The notes: generated by a model from the sequence alone, not told the origin. Shown: positions 1 to 7,328, counted from the first letter of the stretch. The stretch: 10,330 nt of DNA from an uncultured Bacteroidota bacterium (GCA_903819815.1 CAIJFC010000292.1:1-10330); one strand, 5' to 3'. Made by a program: numbers and translations.

Positions 1-24
1 TACGACGAGAATTTCAAACAATAA

Positions 25-1071
25 CTACATTTTCTTATCGTATCTTTTAATATCAATTGCTGTATCAAGGGGTTTTTGATACTCAATTGAATCAAATAAA
101 GCGATTGCCAATGATGGTCCTAACATTACGCCTCGAGTTCCAAGACCGTTTAAAATATGTAATCTAGAAAATTTGGAATGGCTTCCCACAAGTGGTTTTC
201 TATCTCTTACAGTGGGTCTAACACCTGCAAAATGATCTATTATTTCAAACTCACAATCTAAAATTTCATTAATACGAGCGAGGAGTTCCGTTTTTCCTTC
301 TTCCGACGGGTTGCTCGTTTTATCTTGCCAATTATACGTTGCACCCACTTTAAATAAGTCATTTCCTAAAGGTAAAATAAAGACGCTTGTATTAATTATT
401 ACATCCAAATTAAGTTCAGGTGCTTTTATGATAAATAACTCCCCTTTTGTGCCATCTAATGGCAAATAATTGAAATACGAATTGGCATGTAACCCAAAAC
501 CTTCAGCAAAGACAATTTGTTTTGCCTTTATGTTATGGTACTCAACACAGTCGTCAAAAAATTGAATGGACTGATAATCGAAAGTTTCTTGAAGTAAGAG
601 ATTATTTTCTTGTAAATACTTTTTATAAGCATCTAACAATAATTTAGTGTCTACATAACCAGTTTGTAATACTTCCCCATAATCATATGGCGAATTAATT
701 CCTTGGTATTTTGTTTTTACTAAATCTAATGATAAAAAGGGGGCTAACATTTTATTATCGGAAGCGGCAAACCAATTGTTTTGTTCCTCGACCGAGAAAA
801 ATTTACGTAGAATTGAAATTTTATAATCCACTTTAATTTGAAGTTTGGACTCTAGTTTTTGATAGAAATTATCTAAGACTTGTAATTGTTGTTGGGCTTG
901 CCAAACTTCGCTAAAACGCTTTAGAATGACAGGATTGTATAATCCACCAGCAATTAAAGAAGAACTTTGCGATTGATTGTCAACTATTAGAATCGTCTTC
1001 TGATTTTGCAGTGCCGTTTCAGCAAATGAAATGCCTGCTAATCCAGAACCAACAATTAAATAATCTATCAT
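25..1071 (-). CDS. FAD-dependent oxidoreductase of the DAO family
   Basis: 348-residue flavoprotein with the fold of D-amino-acid oxidase / glycine oxidase enzymes, which oxidise amines or amino acids using FAD. The N terminus is a classic dinucleotide-binding strand-turn-helix, with GSGLAG at residues 8-13 and an acidic residue (Asp31) ending the second strand. Near the C terminus, GVRPTVRDRKPLVG (283-296) and GLGTRGVMLGP (309-319) match the second FAD-contact region of the family. There is no signal peptide or membrane segment, so it should be cytoplasmic. It resembles the oxidase half of MnmC but has no methyltransferase domain, so a tRNA-modifying role is not supported. The substrate cannot be told from sequence. 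It lies after gldN but beyond a strong terminator, so it is probably transcribed separately; no clear promoter was seen in the 106-bp gap. The ATG start gives the complete Rossmann motif directly. The family call is firm, the function open. Confidence 0.9.
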   Translation of the reverse strand: MIDYLIVGSGLAGISFAETALQNQKTILIVDNQSQSSSLIAGGLYNPVILKRFSEVWQAQQQLQVLDNFYQKLESKLQIKVDYKISILRKFFSVEEQNNWFAASDNKMLAPFLSLDLVKTKYQGINSPYDYGEVLQTGYVDTKLLLDAYKKYLQENNLLLQETFDYQSIQFFDDCVEYHNIKAKQIVFAEGFGLHANSYFNYLPLDGTKGELFIIKAPELNLDVIINTSVFILPLGNDLFKVGATYNWQDKTSNPSEEGKTELLARINEILDCEFEIIDHFAGVRPTVRDRKPLVGSHSKFSRLHILNGLGTRGVMLGPSLAIALFDSIEYQKPLDTAIDIKRYDKKM

Positions 1072-1126
1072 TTATATAAAATTAAAAAGTAAACGTAAAA
1101 ATAAGAAAAATGAAATCGATTAAAAT

Positions 1127-1157
1127 AAAAAAACTCTTATCAATTGATAAGAGTTTT
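1127..1157 (-). terminator. Rho-independent terminator of the gldKLMN cluster
   Basis: Positions 1130-1157 are a perfect 28-bp palindrome. The core stem is CTCTTATC / GATAAGAG around an AATT loop, extended by four A-T pairs on each side. Read in the minus direction, the hairpin is followed by seven consecutive T (complement of the A run 1127-1133). It starts 20 bp after the gldN stop codon. In the plus direction only four T follow, so it should work mainly for the leftward gldKLMN transcript. It separates the cluster from the FAD oxidoreductase gene. Confidence 0.88.
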
Positions 1158-1177
1158 AAATAATATATTATAGAATA

Positions 1178-2263
1178 CTAGTAATTCCACATATCGTGTT
1201 CGAAATCACGAATTTTGTCCTTTACTCTCTCCGCTTCTAATAATTGTTCCAATGCATTGTTGGGCTTGTATTTTTCAATTAATCTATCGCCTTGAACGTT
1301 TTCCTCTTTGTAAACAACAGCATCAAAATGTCTGGAAATAAGCAAATCATCAAAATTAATTGGTTTTGAACTATTTCTATCATTAAATGTTGGATTACTT
1401 TTCAAAGTCTCACGAATTGCTGGATAATAAATCCAAAACAAAACGTCTGGAGCGCTCATTTCTTCGTATATCTTAAGTTTACCCTTTTTGTCTTCCTCTT
1501 GTTGAGGAGTTAAAAGGGAACCTTGGCTAGCAATAATTTGAGTATATTCATCTTCAATTTCTTGTTGTCCAATAGTGGCGTCAACAATACTTTTGGCAGA
1601 CGAAGCTACAGGTGCGATTGCAATTAATCGGTATTTTAATTCCGCTAATCTTTTATTAAAATACCAATACCCTTGAATTTTAAATCCTTTAAGATCAACC
1701 GCATTTAATTCAGCAGTTTTATAATCAGGACCTTCTTTCAATTTTTTATCAGCAATTAATTTTAAACATAATTCTCTAAATTTAGCAGGATCAACAGCAG
1801 GGTCTATTTTGGTTGGATTAAAATTTTTAGTTACATTTTCGTCACCCTCTTTTGTCAATCTAAAATCATTGAATTTGCTTTCAGCCTCAGAGGCATCAAG
1901 TGGCAAACTGAAATAATCGTCTTGAAAACAATAATCCTTAATATTTACCTTGTTTTTTTGACCAGATTGTACATACTCTCTTAAGACATCAAACAACGGC
2001 TTTCTATCCATTAAAGGTTTTACAGGGTAATACAAAGGAAAATTTACCCGTTGATCAATATCGATAAACTCCCATACTCTCTTACCAAACATCACATCAC
2101 GGTCATCAATATAACCATAATCCAAAGGCTTTGTATTGTCATACTTAATTTGATCTGCAGTTTTAACACCAATTTCTTTTGGTGTTTTAGCGTTCAGTAA
2201 ATTAGCTTGACCAATACAATTAAGTGAAGTCATTAAAAATAAAATAAAAGAGTATCTTAACAT
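1178..2263 (-). CDS. gldN: Type IX secretion / gliding motility protein GldN
   Basis: 361-residue periplasmic component of the type IX secretion system. GldN (PorN in Porphyromonas) binds the lipoprotein GldK, and together they form large rings beneath the outer membrane that the GldLM motor contacts. The first ~20 residues are a signal peptide: Arg3, a hydrophobic stretch (residues 5-14), then a likely cleavage near CIGQA/N. Cys16 is preceded by Leu-Asn, which is not a convincing lipobox. The stretch 63-80, containing VWEFIDIDQ and then NFPLYYP, is the block I recognise as typical of GldN. The mature part is hydrophilic with no membrane segment. The second half (around YKTAELNAVDLKG and APDVLFWIYYPAIRETL) also fits the family. 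It starts 12 bp after the gldM stop, indicating co-transcription and probably translational coupling. It is the last gene of the cluster; no gldO paralogue follows. Confidence 0.95.
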   Translation of the reverse strand: MLRYSFILFLMTSLNCIGQANLLNAKTPKEIGVKTADQIKYDNTKPLDYGYIDDRDVMFGKRVWEFIDIDQRVNFPLYYPVKPLMDRKPLFDVLREYVQSGQKNKVNIKDYCFQDDYFSLPLDASEAESKFNDFRLTKEGDENVTKNFNPTKIDPAVDPAKFRELCLKLIADKKLKEGPDYKTAELNAVDLKGFKIQGYWYFNKRLAELKYRLIAIAPVASSAKSIVDATIGQQEIEDEYTQIIASQGSLLTPQQEEDKKGKLKIYEEMSAPDVLFWIYYPAIRETLKSNPTFNDRNSSKPINFDDLLISRHFDAVVYKEENVQGDRLIEKYKPNNALEQLLEAERVKDKIRDFEHDMWNY

Positions 2264-2275
2264 ATTGAATTTTTT

Positions 2276-3829
2276 TTAGTTATTAATTCTAAACGAACAA
2301 GAAAAAACAGTTTTAGGTTTAACACCTGTATTTGTGACTACTTGGATCTGATCAATTAAAATAACATCGTTTTTTCCTAAGTTCTTAATAGCATTTGAAG
2401 CTGAAGCGCTCAAAGAACCACCAGGACAAGGATAACTTACTTTGTTAATAACTGCATTAAATGATTTTACTGTTGCTGTTACTTTGTAATCTTTTCCAAA
2501 ATCACCAAAATCAGCAGTAATAGTTGCAGAAGAAATCTCTCCTTTAGAACCTATAGTAGTTCCTGCTTTACCATTCAATAACGCTGTTGCAGGTGGAATA
2601 TCTTTAACTCTAAACTTTTGTTTATCGCTAACCATTTTTCCATCAGGTAGTTTTGCATTTACAGAAACGAATACTTCTTTACCAGCAAAATCTCCGATGT
2701 TCCAAACATATTGGCTATTTCCAGATTTTTTAATACCAGGAGCACTAACTGTTACATTATTGTCTGAAATACCAGGAAATGAAATTGTCATTGGGTTGTT
2801 TACCCCTTTATAAATCACTTTCATGTTATCCGATGAAATAGAAGCTGTATTTGGTTTAGGTACAACCGCATATTTACCTTCAATATCAATAGGAATTAGT
2901 TGATCGTCTTCTTTAAAAGTAAATTTACCTTTAATGTCATGATCTCCTACTGCCCCTGCACTTAATTTAAATATTGCTTGTCCATTTTCCATCGAAACAC
3001 TTGCACCACCTACACTAACAGAAGTTGGAACGGTTGTTTCATCGTATCTTCCTAATACTACTCTACCAGTAACTGTTTCTCCTTGGAAAAATAACGATTT
3101 ATCCATGATCACAATTGCTTTATAGTTCTTCATAGAAGCTGTTTGAGCAGTTGTATTACCAATTAAAGCGTTATAAATATCTTGCTCAATTGATTTAACA
3201 TCGTTTTGAATACTTGTTAACTTAGCTATTGAAGCAATTGCCGGGAAACCCTCAAAATGATACGATAAATATTTCACAGAAACACCTTCTTTATCTTTAA
3301 CATTTTCAAGATTGAATTTTTTATTTAAAGTTGCAACGATAATTTTATATTTAACGTCTACTCCAAATACATCTGCAATTTGTTTTTTATAATTTTCTAG
3401 TTTGGCCATGATTTCTTTTCCTTTTTTGGAATATTTATCACCTTTAAACCAGTTTTCATCTATGTAACCTCCTTTGTCCATTTGATCATATGGAAGTTGG
3501 CCGTCTTTTTCTCTTTCAAATTCTTTAGTTACATCACTTTTAAGCGTACCTAAATACGCGTACATTTCATTAGATATTTGTTGTACTTTTTTAGCTTTGC
3601 TAAATGGTACTCCAAATTGATCCGGTTTATCAGATGCTTTAGTTTCTAATGAAGAGAATAAACTTTTGTTATATTCTTCCGAGAATTTATTTACGACTTC
3701 GAACTTTTCGTTCATTAATCCAAAAGCTTTTAAAACTTCTTTGGACATGTTTAATGCTAACATAGCAATGAAAACCAGATACATTAGGTTAATCATCTTC
3801 TGCCTTGGGCTTAATTTTCCTCCTGCCAT
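2276..3829 (-). CDS. gldM: Gliding motility / T9SS motor protein GldM
   Basis: 517-residue inner-membrane protein that forms the long periplasmic shaft of the T9SS and gliding motor. The short cytoplasmic N terminus (MAGGKLSPRQK) leads into one transmembrane helix at about residues 13-32. Arg9 is at the place of the conserved arginine proposed to pair with the essential glutamate of GldL. The rest is periplasmic. It begins with a helical region to about residue 225 (AFGLMNEKFE, then Lys/Glu-rich helices), followed by beta-rich segments. This fits the four-domain (one helical, three Ig-like) architecture known for the family; domain limits are estimates. The C-terminal domain has a PCPGGSLSAS segment and a cysteine in FSCSFRINN at the end, close to the GldK/GldN contact side in known models. 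It starts 50 bp after gldL and ends 12 bp before gldN. Length is normal for the family. Confidence 0.97.
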   Translation of the reverse strand: MAGGKLSPRQKMINLMYLVFIAMLALNMSKEVLKAFGLMNEKFEVVNKFSEEYNKSLFSSLETKASDKPDQFGVPFSKAKKVQQISNEMYAYLGTLKSDVTKEFEREKDGQLPYDQMDKGGYIDENWFKGDKYSKKGKEIMAKLENYKKQIADVFGVDVKYKIIVATLNKKFNLENVKDKEGVSVKYLSYHFEGFPAIASIAKLTSIQNDVKSIEQDIYNALIGNTTAQTASMKNYKAIVIMDKSLFFQGETVTGRVVLGRYDETTVPTSVSVGGASVSMENGQAIFKLSAGAVGDHDIKGKFTFKEDDQLIPIDIEGKYAVVPKPNTASISSDNMKVIYKGVNNPMTISFPGISDNNVTVSAPGIKKSGNSQYVWNIGDFAGKEVFVSVNAKLPDGKMVSDKQKFRVKDIPPATALLNGKAGTTIGSKGEISSATITADFGDFGKDYKVTATVKSFNAVINKVSYPCPGGSLSASASNAIKNLGKNDVILIDQIQVVTNTGVKPKTVFSCSFRINN

Positions 3830-3879
3830 TTTTTCTAATTAGTTTTATTGTTAATTAATATAGTTAAATAAACTAATTA

Positions 3880-4521
3880 TTATTTGTTACTCATTGCAGA
3901 AAGCATTCCTCCATATACATTGTTCAATGAAGACAAGTTAGAAGTTAATGATTGCATTTGTTGGTTTAATTTAACACTGTTTTCTGCAACTTCTTCGTTC
4001 AATTGAGTAGTTTTAGAAGCGCTATCCAATTGGATTTTATACAACGCATTTATCGATTCCATTTGATTTGCAGCCAATGTTAACTCATCGCTGTATTTTT
4101 TAGTAGAAGCCAATGATTCTGCAGTAGGTGCAATAGTTTTAGAAGCTGCTTCAAAGTTTTTTATACTGTTTCCTAAGCTTTCCATTAATTGACCATCAAT
4201 TTTGGCCTCTTTCAACATGGCATCTAATTTTTTAGACAACATGCCTTCTGCATCACCATCATCAGTAGAGTGCGCTTTTGAAACTTTAGCAGGTGCTGCA
4301 TTAGCATCTAGCAATTGAGGGTAAACATTTTCCCAACTATAATCAACATCCAATGGCTCAAAAGAAGATAGAGCAAAGATAGCAGCCTCAGTTAATAATC
4401 CAACGATTAGAAATTCGTTAGCGCCTGGCCAGTGTTGAAGTTTGAATAATGCTCCTACGATTACAACTGCTGCTCCCATTCCGTATAGAACAGCTTGAGC
4501 TCTTTTTGGTAATAATGCCAT
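3880..4521 (-). CDS. gldL: Gliding motility / T9SS proton-channel motor protein GldL
   Basis: 213-residue inner-membrane protein that, as a pentamer around two GldM helices, converts the proton gradient into mechanical work for type IX secretion and gliding. Two transmembrane helices are visible: about residues 10-27 (GMGAAVVIVGALFK) and 36-53 (EFLIVGLLTEAAIFALSS), joined by a short loop LQHWPGAN. Glu45, inside helix 2, lies at the position of the glutamate essential in characterised GldL proteins (Glu49 in F. johnsoniae, from memory). Tyr13, Lys27, His30 and Glu55 also match conserved polar positions. Residues from about 60 onward are cytoplasmic; 90-213 is rich in Ala, Lys, Glu, Ser and Gln and looks helical or coiled-coil. 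The ATG is 65 bp after the gldK stop, with an A-rich leader and no Shine-Dalgarno sequence. It is followed by gldM after 50 bp. Confidence 0.97.
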   Translation of the reverse strand: MALLPKRAQAVLYGMGAAVVIVGALFKLQHWPGANEFLIVGLLTEAAIFALSSFEPLDVDYSWENVYPQLLDANAAPAKVSKAHSTDDGDAEGMLSKKLDAMLKEAKIDGQLMESLGNSIKNFEAASKTIAPTAESLASTKKYSDELTLAANQMESINALYKIQLDSASKTTQLNEEVAENSVKLNQQMQSLTSNLSSLNNVYGGMLSAMSNK

Positions 4522-4560
4522 AATAAAAATAATTTAGTTTAGTTAATGTTTAATTTGTTA

Positions 4561-4595
4561 ATTGTTGATTGTTGATTGTTGATTGTTTATTGTTT
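4561..4595. repeat. Five-unit heptamer tandem repeat across the gldK stop codon
   Basis: Plus-strand 4561-4595 is five consecutive 7-bp units: ATTGTTG three times, then ATTGTTT twice, with no interruption. On the coding strand the units read AAACAAT twice and CAACAAT three times. The gldK stop codon (4587-4589) spans the junction of the first two units in the transcribed direction. The remaining units fill nearly half of the 65-bp gldK-gldL spacer. A 7-bp unit changes reading frame when copy number changes. Confidence 0.9.
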
Positions 4596-5993
4596 GCTTT
4601 TGTTTGTTAATTTTCCTGTTGTTTGAGTACCCATGTAATCTTGAATGGTTCTAAATCCAATATAACTTCTAGCGGTATCAGCATATTCATAATCTCTTGA
4701 ACTCACTTGTATGTAATACGATGCGTCTTTCCAAGAACCTCCTCTAACCACTTTTCTTTTATTATTAATATCTTGAACAGATGGGTTCATCGTTGAGGTA
4801 AATTCATAAGAAGCGCTTTCATAGGAATCCGCAGTCCATTCGGCAACGTTTCCAGCCATATTGTATAAACCATATCCATTTGGATCATATGATTTAACTT
4901 CTACAGTATATAAAGCGTTATCAGCTGCATAATCTCCTCTATCTGGTTTGAAATTAGCTAAGAAACATCCTCTATCATTTTTTGTGTAAGGACCGCCCCA
5001 AGGATACATTCCAGATTGTAAACCACCTCTAGCGGCAAACTCCCATTCTGCTTCTGAAGGCAATCTAAAAGAATTTACCTGATCTCTTCCTTTTTTCTTT
5101 TTTATGTACGCGTTTTTGTAAGAAGTTCTCCAAGCACAAAATGCTCTTGCTTGTCCCCATTTAACTCCAACTACTGGGTAATCAGAATAAGCCTGATGCC
5201 AAAAATAATCATTGTGCATAGGGTCATTATAAGAATAATTAAAATCCTTAACCCAAGCAGTAGTATCAGGATAAATTGAATCTTTTACTTGTTTAATAAA
5301 ATTTTGTCTTGGAGTTCCTTTTTTGGCTTTTGCAGCCGCATGAATATCCATCCAGGTATAACTAAAAACTAACTTACTTGCGTCCATAGTCTTCAAACCA
5401 TTGTATGAAGCAGCAGGGTCTAAATACATTTCATCCATAACCTGAGAATAAGCTTCGTCAGGGTATTTATTTGTTGCTTTTATTAATTTTGGCTTGTGAT
5501 TTATTTTGTTATTTTGCCCACCTGTTTTATTAAACATGTATTTATCATAAGCAGTAGCTTTAGGGTTATTAGTTGGGTCGGCATTTAAATAGGCGTAATC
5601 ATTAATAGTTCCTTTTGCTCCACCTGCAGTTGCTCCGCCGGCAGCAGTTCCGCTACCAGATGCGCCTCCACTAGCCATATCAGCTAAGTTTACTCTAATT
5701 GTAGAATCTTTTACCCATTCTACAAATTGACGGTATTCTTTATTACTAATTTCCGTTTCATCCATATAAAAAGAACGAACAGTTACTGTTTTAGTGTTCG
5801 CATCTTGAGTGTTTGCAGGATCATCACTGGATCTACCCATAATAAAGGCGCCGCCAGGAATTAAAACTGTACCAAAAGGTTTCTCTGGGTGCCATTTTTT
5901 TCCTTTAACCCCAATTAGTTCCCCTTTGTCGCTTGAACTGCTACAGCTAACTAACAAGGATAATATTGCGGTAAATGCAATAAGCTTCTTCAT
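4587..5993 (-). CDS. gldK: Gliding motility / T9SS lipoprotein GldK
   Basis: 468-residue lipoprotein that forms the ring under the outer membrane with GldN. The start is placed at ATG 5993: it yields MKK, a hydrophobic core and lipobox LVSC (Cys17). The longer TTG-initiated frame from 6062 adds a charged 23-residue leader that would spoil the signal and overlaps the candidate promoter. The body has a formylglycine-generating-enzyme/sulfatase-modifying-factor fold: GGAFIMG (47-53), DETEISNKEYRQF (78-90), PVVGVKW (273-279), FRLPSEAEWEFAARGG (309-324), NGYGLYNMAGNVAEW (372-386), VVRGGSW (415-421) and GFR (446-448). By eye, the two catalytic cysteines of true enzymes fall on Ser425 and Val430, so the protein is structural, as known for GldK/PorK. 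Residues 106-129 are a Gly/Ala/Ser/Thr-rich insert. The long stretch between about 130 and 270 interrupts the simple FGE fold and is typical of GldK. It is followed by gldL after 65 bp. Confidence 0.96.
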   Translation of the reverse strand: MKKLIAFTAILSLLVSCSSSSDKGELIGVKGKKWHPEKPFGTVLIPGGAFIMGRSSDDPANTQDANTKTVTVRSFYMDETEISNKEYRQFVEWVKDSTIRVNLADMASGGASGSGTAAGGATAGGAKGTINDYAYLNADPTNNPKATAYDKYMFNKTGGQNNKINHKPKLIKATNKYPDEAYSQVMDEMYLDPAASYNGLKTMDASKLVFSYTWMDIHAAAKAKKGTPRQNFIKQVKDSIYPDTTAWVKDFNYSYNDPMHNDYFWHQAYSDYPVVGVKWGQARAFCAWRTSYKNAYIKKKKGRDQVNSFRLPSEAEWEFAARGGLQSGMYPWGGPYTKNDRGCFLANFKPDRGDYAADNALYTVEVKSYDPNGYGLYNMAGNVAEWTADSYESASYEFTSTMNPSVQDINNKRKVVRGGSWKDASYYIQVSSRDYEYADTARSYIGFRTIQDYMGTQTTGKLTNKSKQ

Positions 5994-6031
5994 ATGCTTT
6001 TTTATTATTTGAGTTTTTGTATTTGAGGGCG

Positions 6032-6062
6032 TAAACCTATTTAATATTTTCATAAAAAACAA
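6032..6062 (-). promoter_or_regulatory. Candidate gldK promoter (TTG-N20-TAGGTTTA)
   Basis: On the minus strand, TTG (6062-6060) is followed after 20 nt by TAGGTTTA (6039-6032). The Bacteroidetes vegetative promoter is roughly TTG, 17-23 nt, TAnnTTTG, so only the final G differs. Transcription would begin around 6025, about 30 nt before the gldK ATG at 5993. This supports that start over the upstream TTG. In AT-rich DNA a one-mismatch hit can occur by chance. Confidence 0.45.
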
Positions 6063-6125
6063 TTATTTTTGATTAAAAAACGCTAAAAATTGCTATTTTT
6101 TAATGAATTTAATTTTAACTATTTG

Positions 6126-7277
6126 TTAAACAACATTTTTCCTTTGGGCTTTCCACCATCTTTCAGGCATTTCATTATTGCAAGCCACAATATATTCATC
6201 GTGTGAACAAGGTAATAACGTGTTTCTTTTTAATTTATTATTTAAATGCGAAATAAATGGTATTTCAATCCACCATCTTTCGGTTTTATCACTCTTATAA
6301 AAAATCAACTCTTCCTCTTCTAAAGGCACGATATACTTCAAATAATTGTCTTTACTGCCAAAAGGATATTCATTAGATCGATAATGAAATCCTTCAATAA
6401 AATACCATATAATTTGCGCAATCAAAATGGATTCTTGTTCTGAATTATTCTGATTAAATATACCAAATGAGGTCACTTTATCGCTAATTCCAACATACCT
6501 TGACAAGGAACAAATTTCCTTTCCATTAAAACCATTAGGGGCAAATTTAATAAAATTTCCTGAATCCGATGATTTTATTGAACCTAAATCCAAACTTACT
6601 AAATCGGCGTCTCTAAAAACGGGCTCGGCAATGGCAATATTATTACAAACATCACCCAAACGATAGGCATCGAAAAACAATTTTTCAATTAAATCAATCT
6701 CTTCTTGTGAGTTATAAAAGGTTTGGTATCCAATATTACAATAATTGAAAAGATTGTTTGGTTCCTCTACTATTATTTTTGTTAAATAGGAGTTGGAAGA
6801 TATCGGATCACTCTCTTTTCCTAAATCAAATTTGCTGTCAATGGCTACTAAATTCACCATTTGTTCTAAATCATCGTAGGCGCGGTACATTGAATACGTT
6901 AAATCTTGTGTGCCACCAATTACGATAGGAATTATTTTATTTTTAATTAAATTAGAAACCACACTTCTTAGAGCAAAATAGGTGTCTTCAATAGAATTTC
7001 CTGCCTCAATATCTCCCAAATCAGCAATGGAAGCCTCCCAGTTTCCTGGATAAAGGGAATACAATTCTTTTCTAATAGGCGTTAAATCCACATCGGAAAT
7101 TGCTTTGGAATCTCCTCTATTGTCAAGAACCCCGATTATGGCTATTTTAATTTTATTAATATCAGGGAATTGTTTGTTGGTATGCAATACCATTTTACTA
7201 CCTAAATGCTGCGAATTTAATCCACTGATAAATGCTACAACTTCTTCACTAGTAGGTTTTAAAAAATCAAATTCCAT
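6126..7277 (-). CDS. Arginase/formimidoylglutamase-fold protein with degenerate metal site
   Basis: 383-residue cytoplasmic protein of the ureohydrolase (arginase, agmatinase, formimidoylglutamase) superfamily. Recognisable family blocks are IAIIGVLDNRGD (45-56), the GG-H-S block as IGGTQDLTYS (120-129), the D-x-H-x-D block as IDSKFDLG (146-153), and the S-x-D-x-D block as VSLDLGS (227-233). Active members bind two Mn ions through one His of the first block, Asp/His/Asp of the second and two Asp of the third. Here these are Gln124, Asp147, Lys149, Asp151, Asp230 and Gly232, so three of six ligands are gone. I infer a non-catalytic, or at least non-ureohydrolase, protein. The C terminus extends past the usual domain and carries ERWW twice (333-336, 372-375). 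There is no signal peptide or transmembrane segment. It lies 133 bp after topA and 132 bp before gldK, a position I recall as conserved in flavobacteria, where it is usually annotated as an arginase-family protein. Its role is unknown. Confidence 0.88.
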   Translation of the reverse strand: MEFDFLKPTSEEVVAFISGLNSQHLGSKMVLHTNKQFPDINKIKIAIIGVLDNRGDSKAISDVDLTPIRKELYSLYPGNWEASIADLGDIEAGNSIEDTYFALRSVVSNLIKNKIIPIVIGGTQDLTYSMYRAYDDLEQMVNLVAIDSKFDLGKESDPISSNSYLTKIIVEEPNNLFNYCNIGYQTFYNSQEEIDLIEKLFFDAYRLGDVCNNIAIAEPVFRDADLVSLDLGSIKSSDSGNFIKFAPNGFNGKEICSLSRYVGISDKVTSFGIFNQNNSEQESILIAQIIWYFIEGFHYRSNEYPFGSKDNYLKYIVPLEEEELIFYKSDKTERWWIEIPFISHLNNKLKRNTLLPCSHDEYIVACNNEMPERWWKAQRKNVV

Positions 7278-7293
7278 TTATACTATTTCTTAT

Positions 7294-7328
7294 TCCTCTC
7301 CCCAGCCCTCTCCAAAGGAAAGGGTGAC
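7294..7328. repeat. REP-like GC-rich intergenic repeat, copy 1
   Basis: A 35-bp C-rich element between topA and the arginase-like gene. It contains CCCTCTCC-AAA-GGAAAGGG, an 8-bp inverted repeat with one mismatch. In minus-strand RNA that mismatch is a U-G wobble, so the hairpin would be stable there. The sequence type (CTCTCCCC-AGCCCTCTCC-AAAGGA) is familiar as a dispersed bacterial intergenic repeat that is sometimes translated spuriously as SPQPSPKE. It stands out sharply from its AT-rich surroundings. Copy 2 lies 62 bp away. Confidence 0.8.

Noticed and set aside
1..24. Possible start of another minus-strand gene after the FAD oxidoreductase
   Set aside because: Only 24 nt remain and they show no clear ATG, signal or recognisable residues.
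1090..1097. TACGTTTA as promoter of the FAD oxidoreductase gene
   Set aside because: It differs from TAnnTTTG at the last base and has no TTG at the proper distance, so it is too weak to annotate.
3830..3879. TAGTT...AACTA inverted repeat in the gldL-gldM gap
   Set aside because: Only five A/T-dominated pairs with no T run. It is expected by chance in this composition and contradicts the co-directional, closely spaced arrangement.
5809..6012. Plus-strand open frame opposite the gldK start
   Set aside because: It is antisense to the GldK signal peptide and first conserved block, with no promoter, no recognisable domain and ordinary composition for antisense of an AT-rich gene.
5991..6062. 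Longer gldK reading frame starting at TTG 6062
   Set aside because: It would put a charged 23-residue leader before MKKLIAF and its lipobox, removing a normal lipoprotein signal, and its TTG coincides with the candidate -33 promoter element.
6061..6125. AT-rich near-dyad after the arginase-like gene as a terminator
   Set aside because: The best pairing is an A/T-only stem with mismatches. Without a G/C core it is not a supportable terminator.
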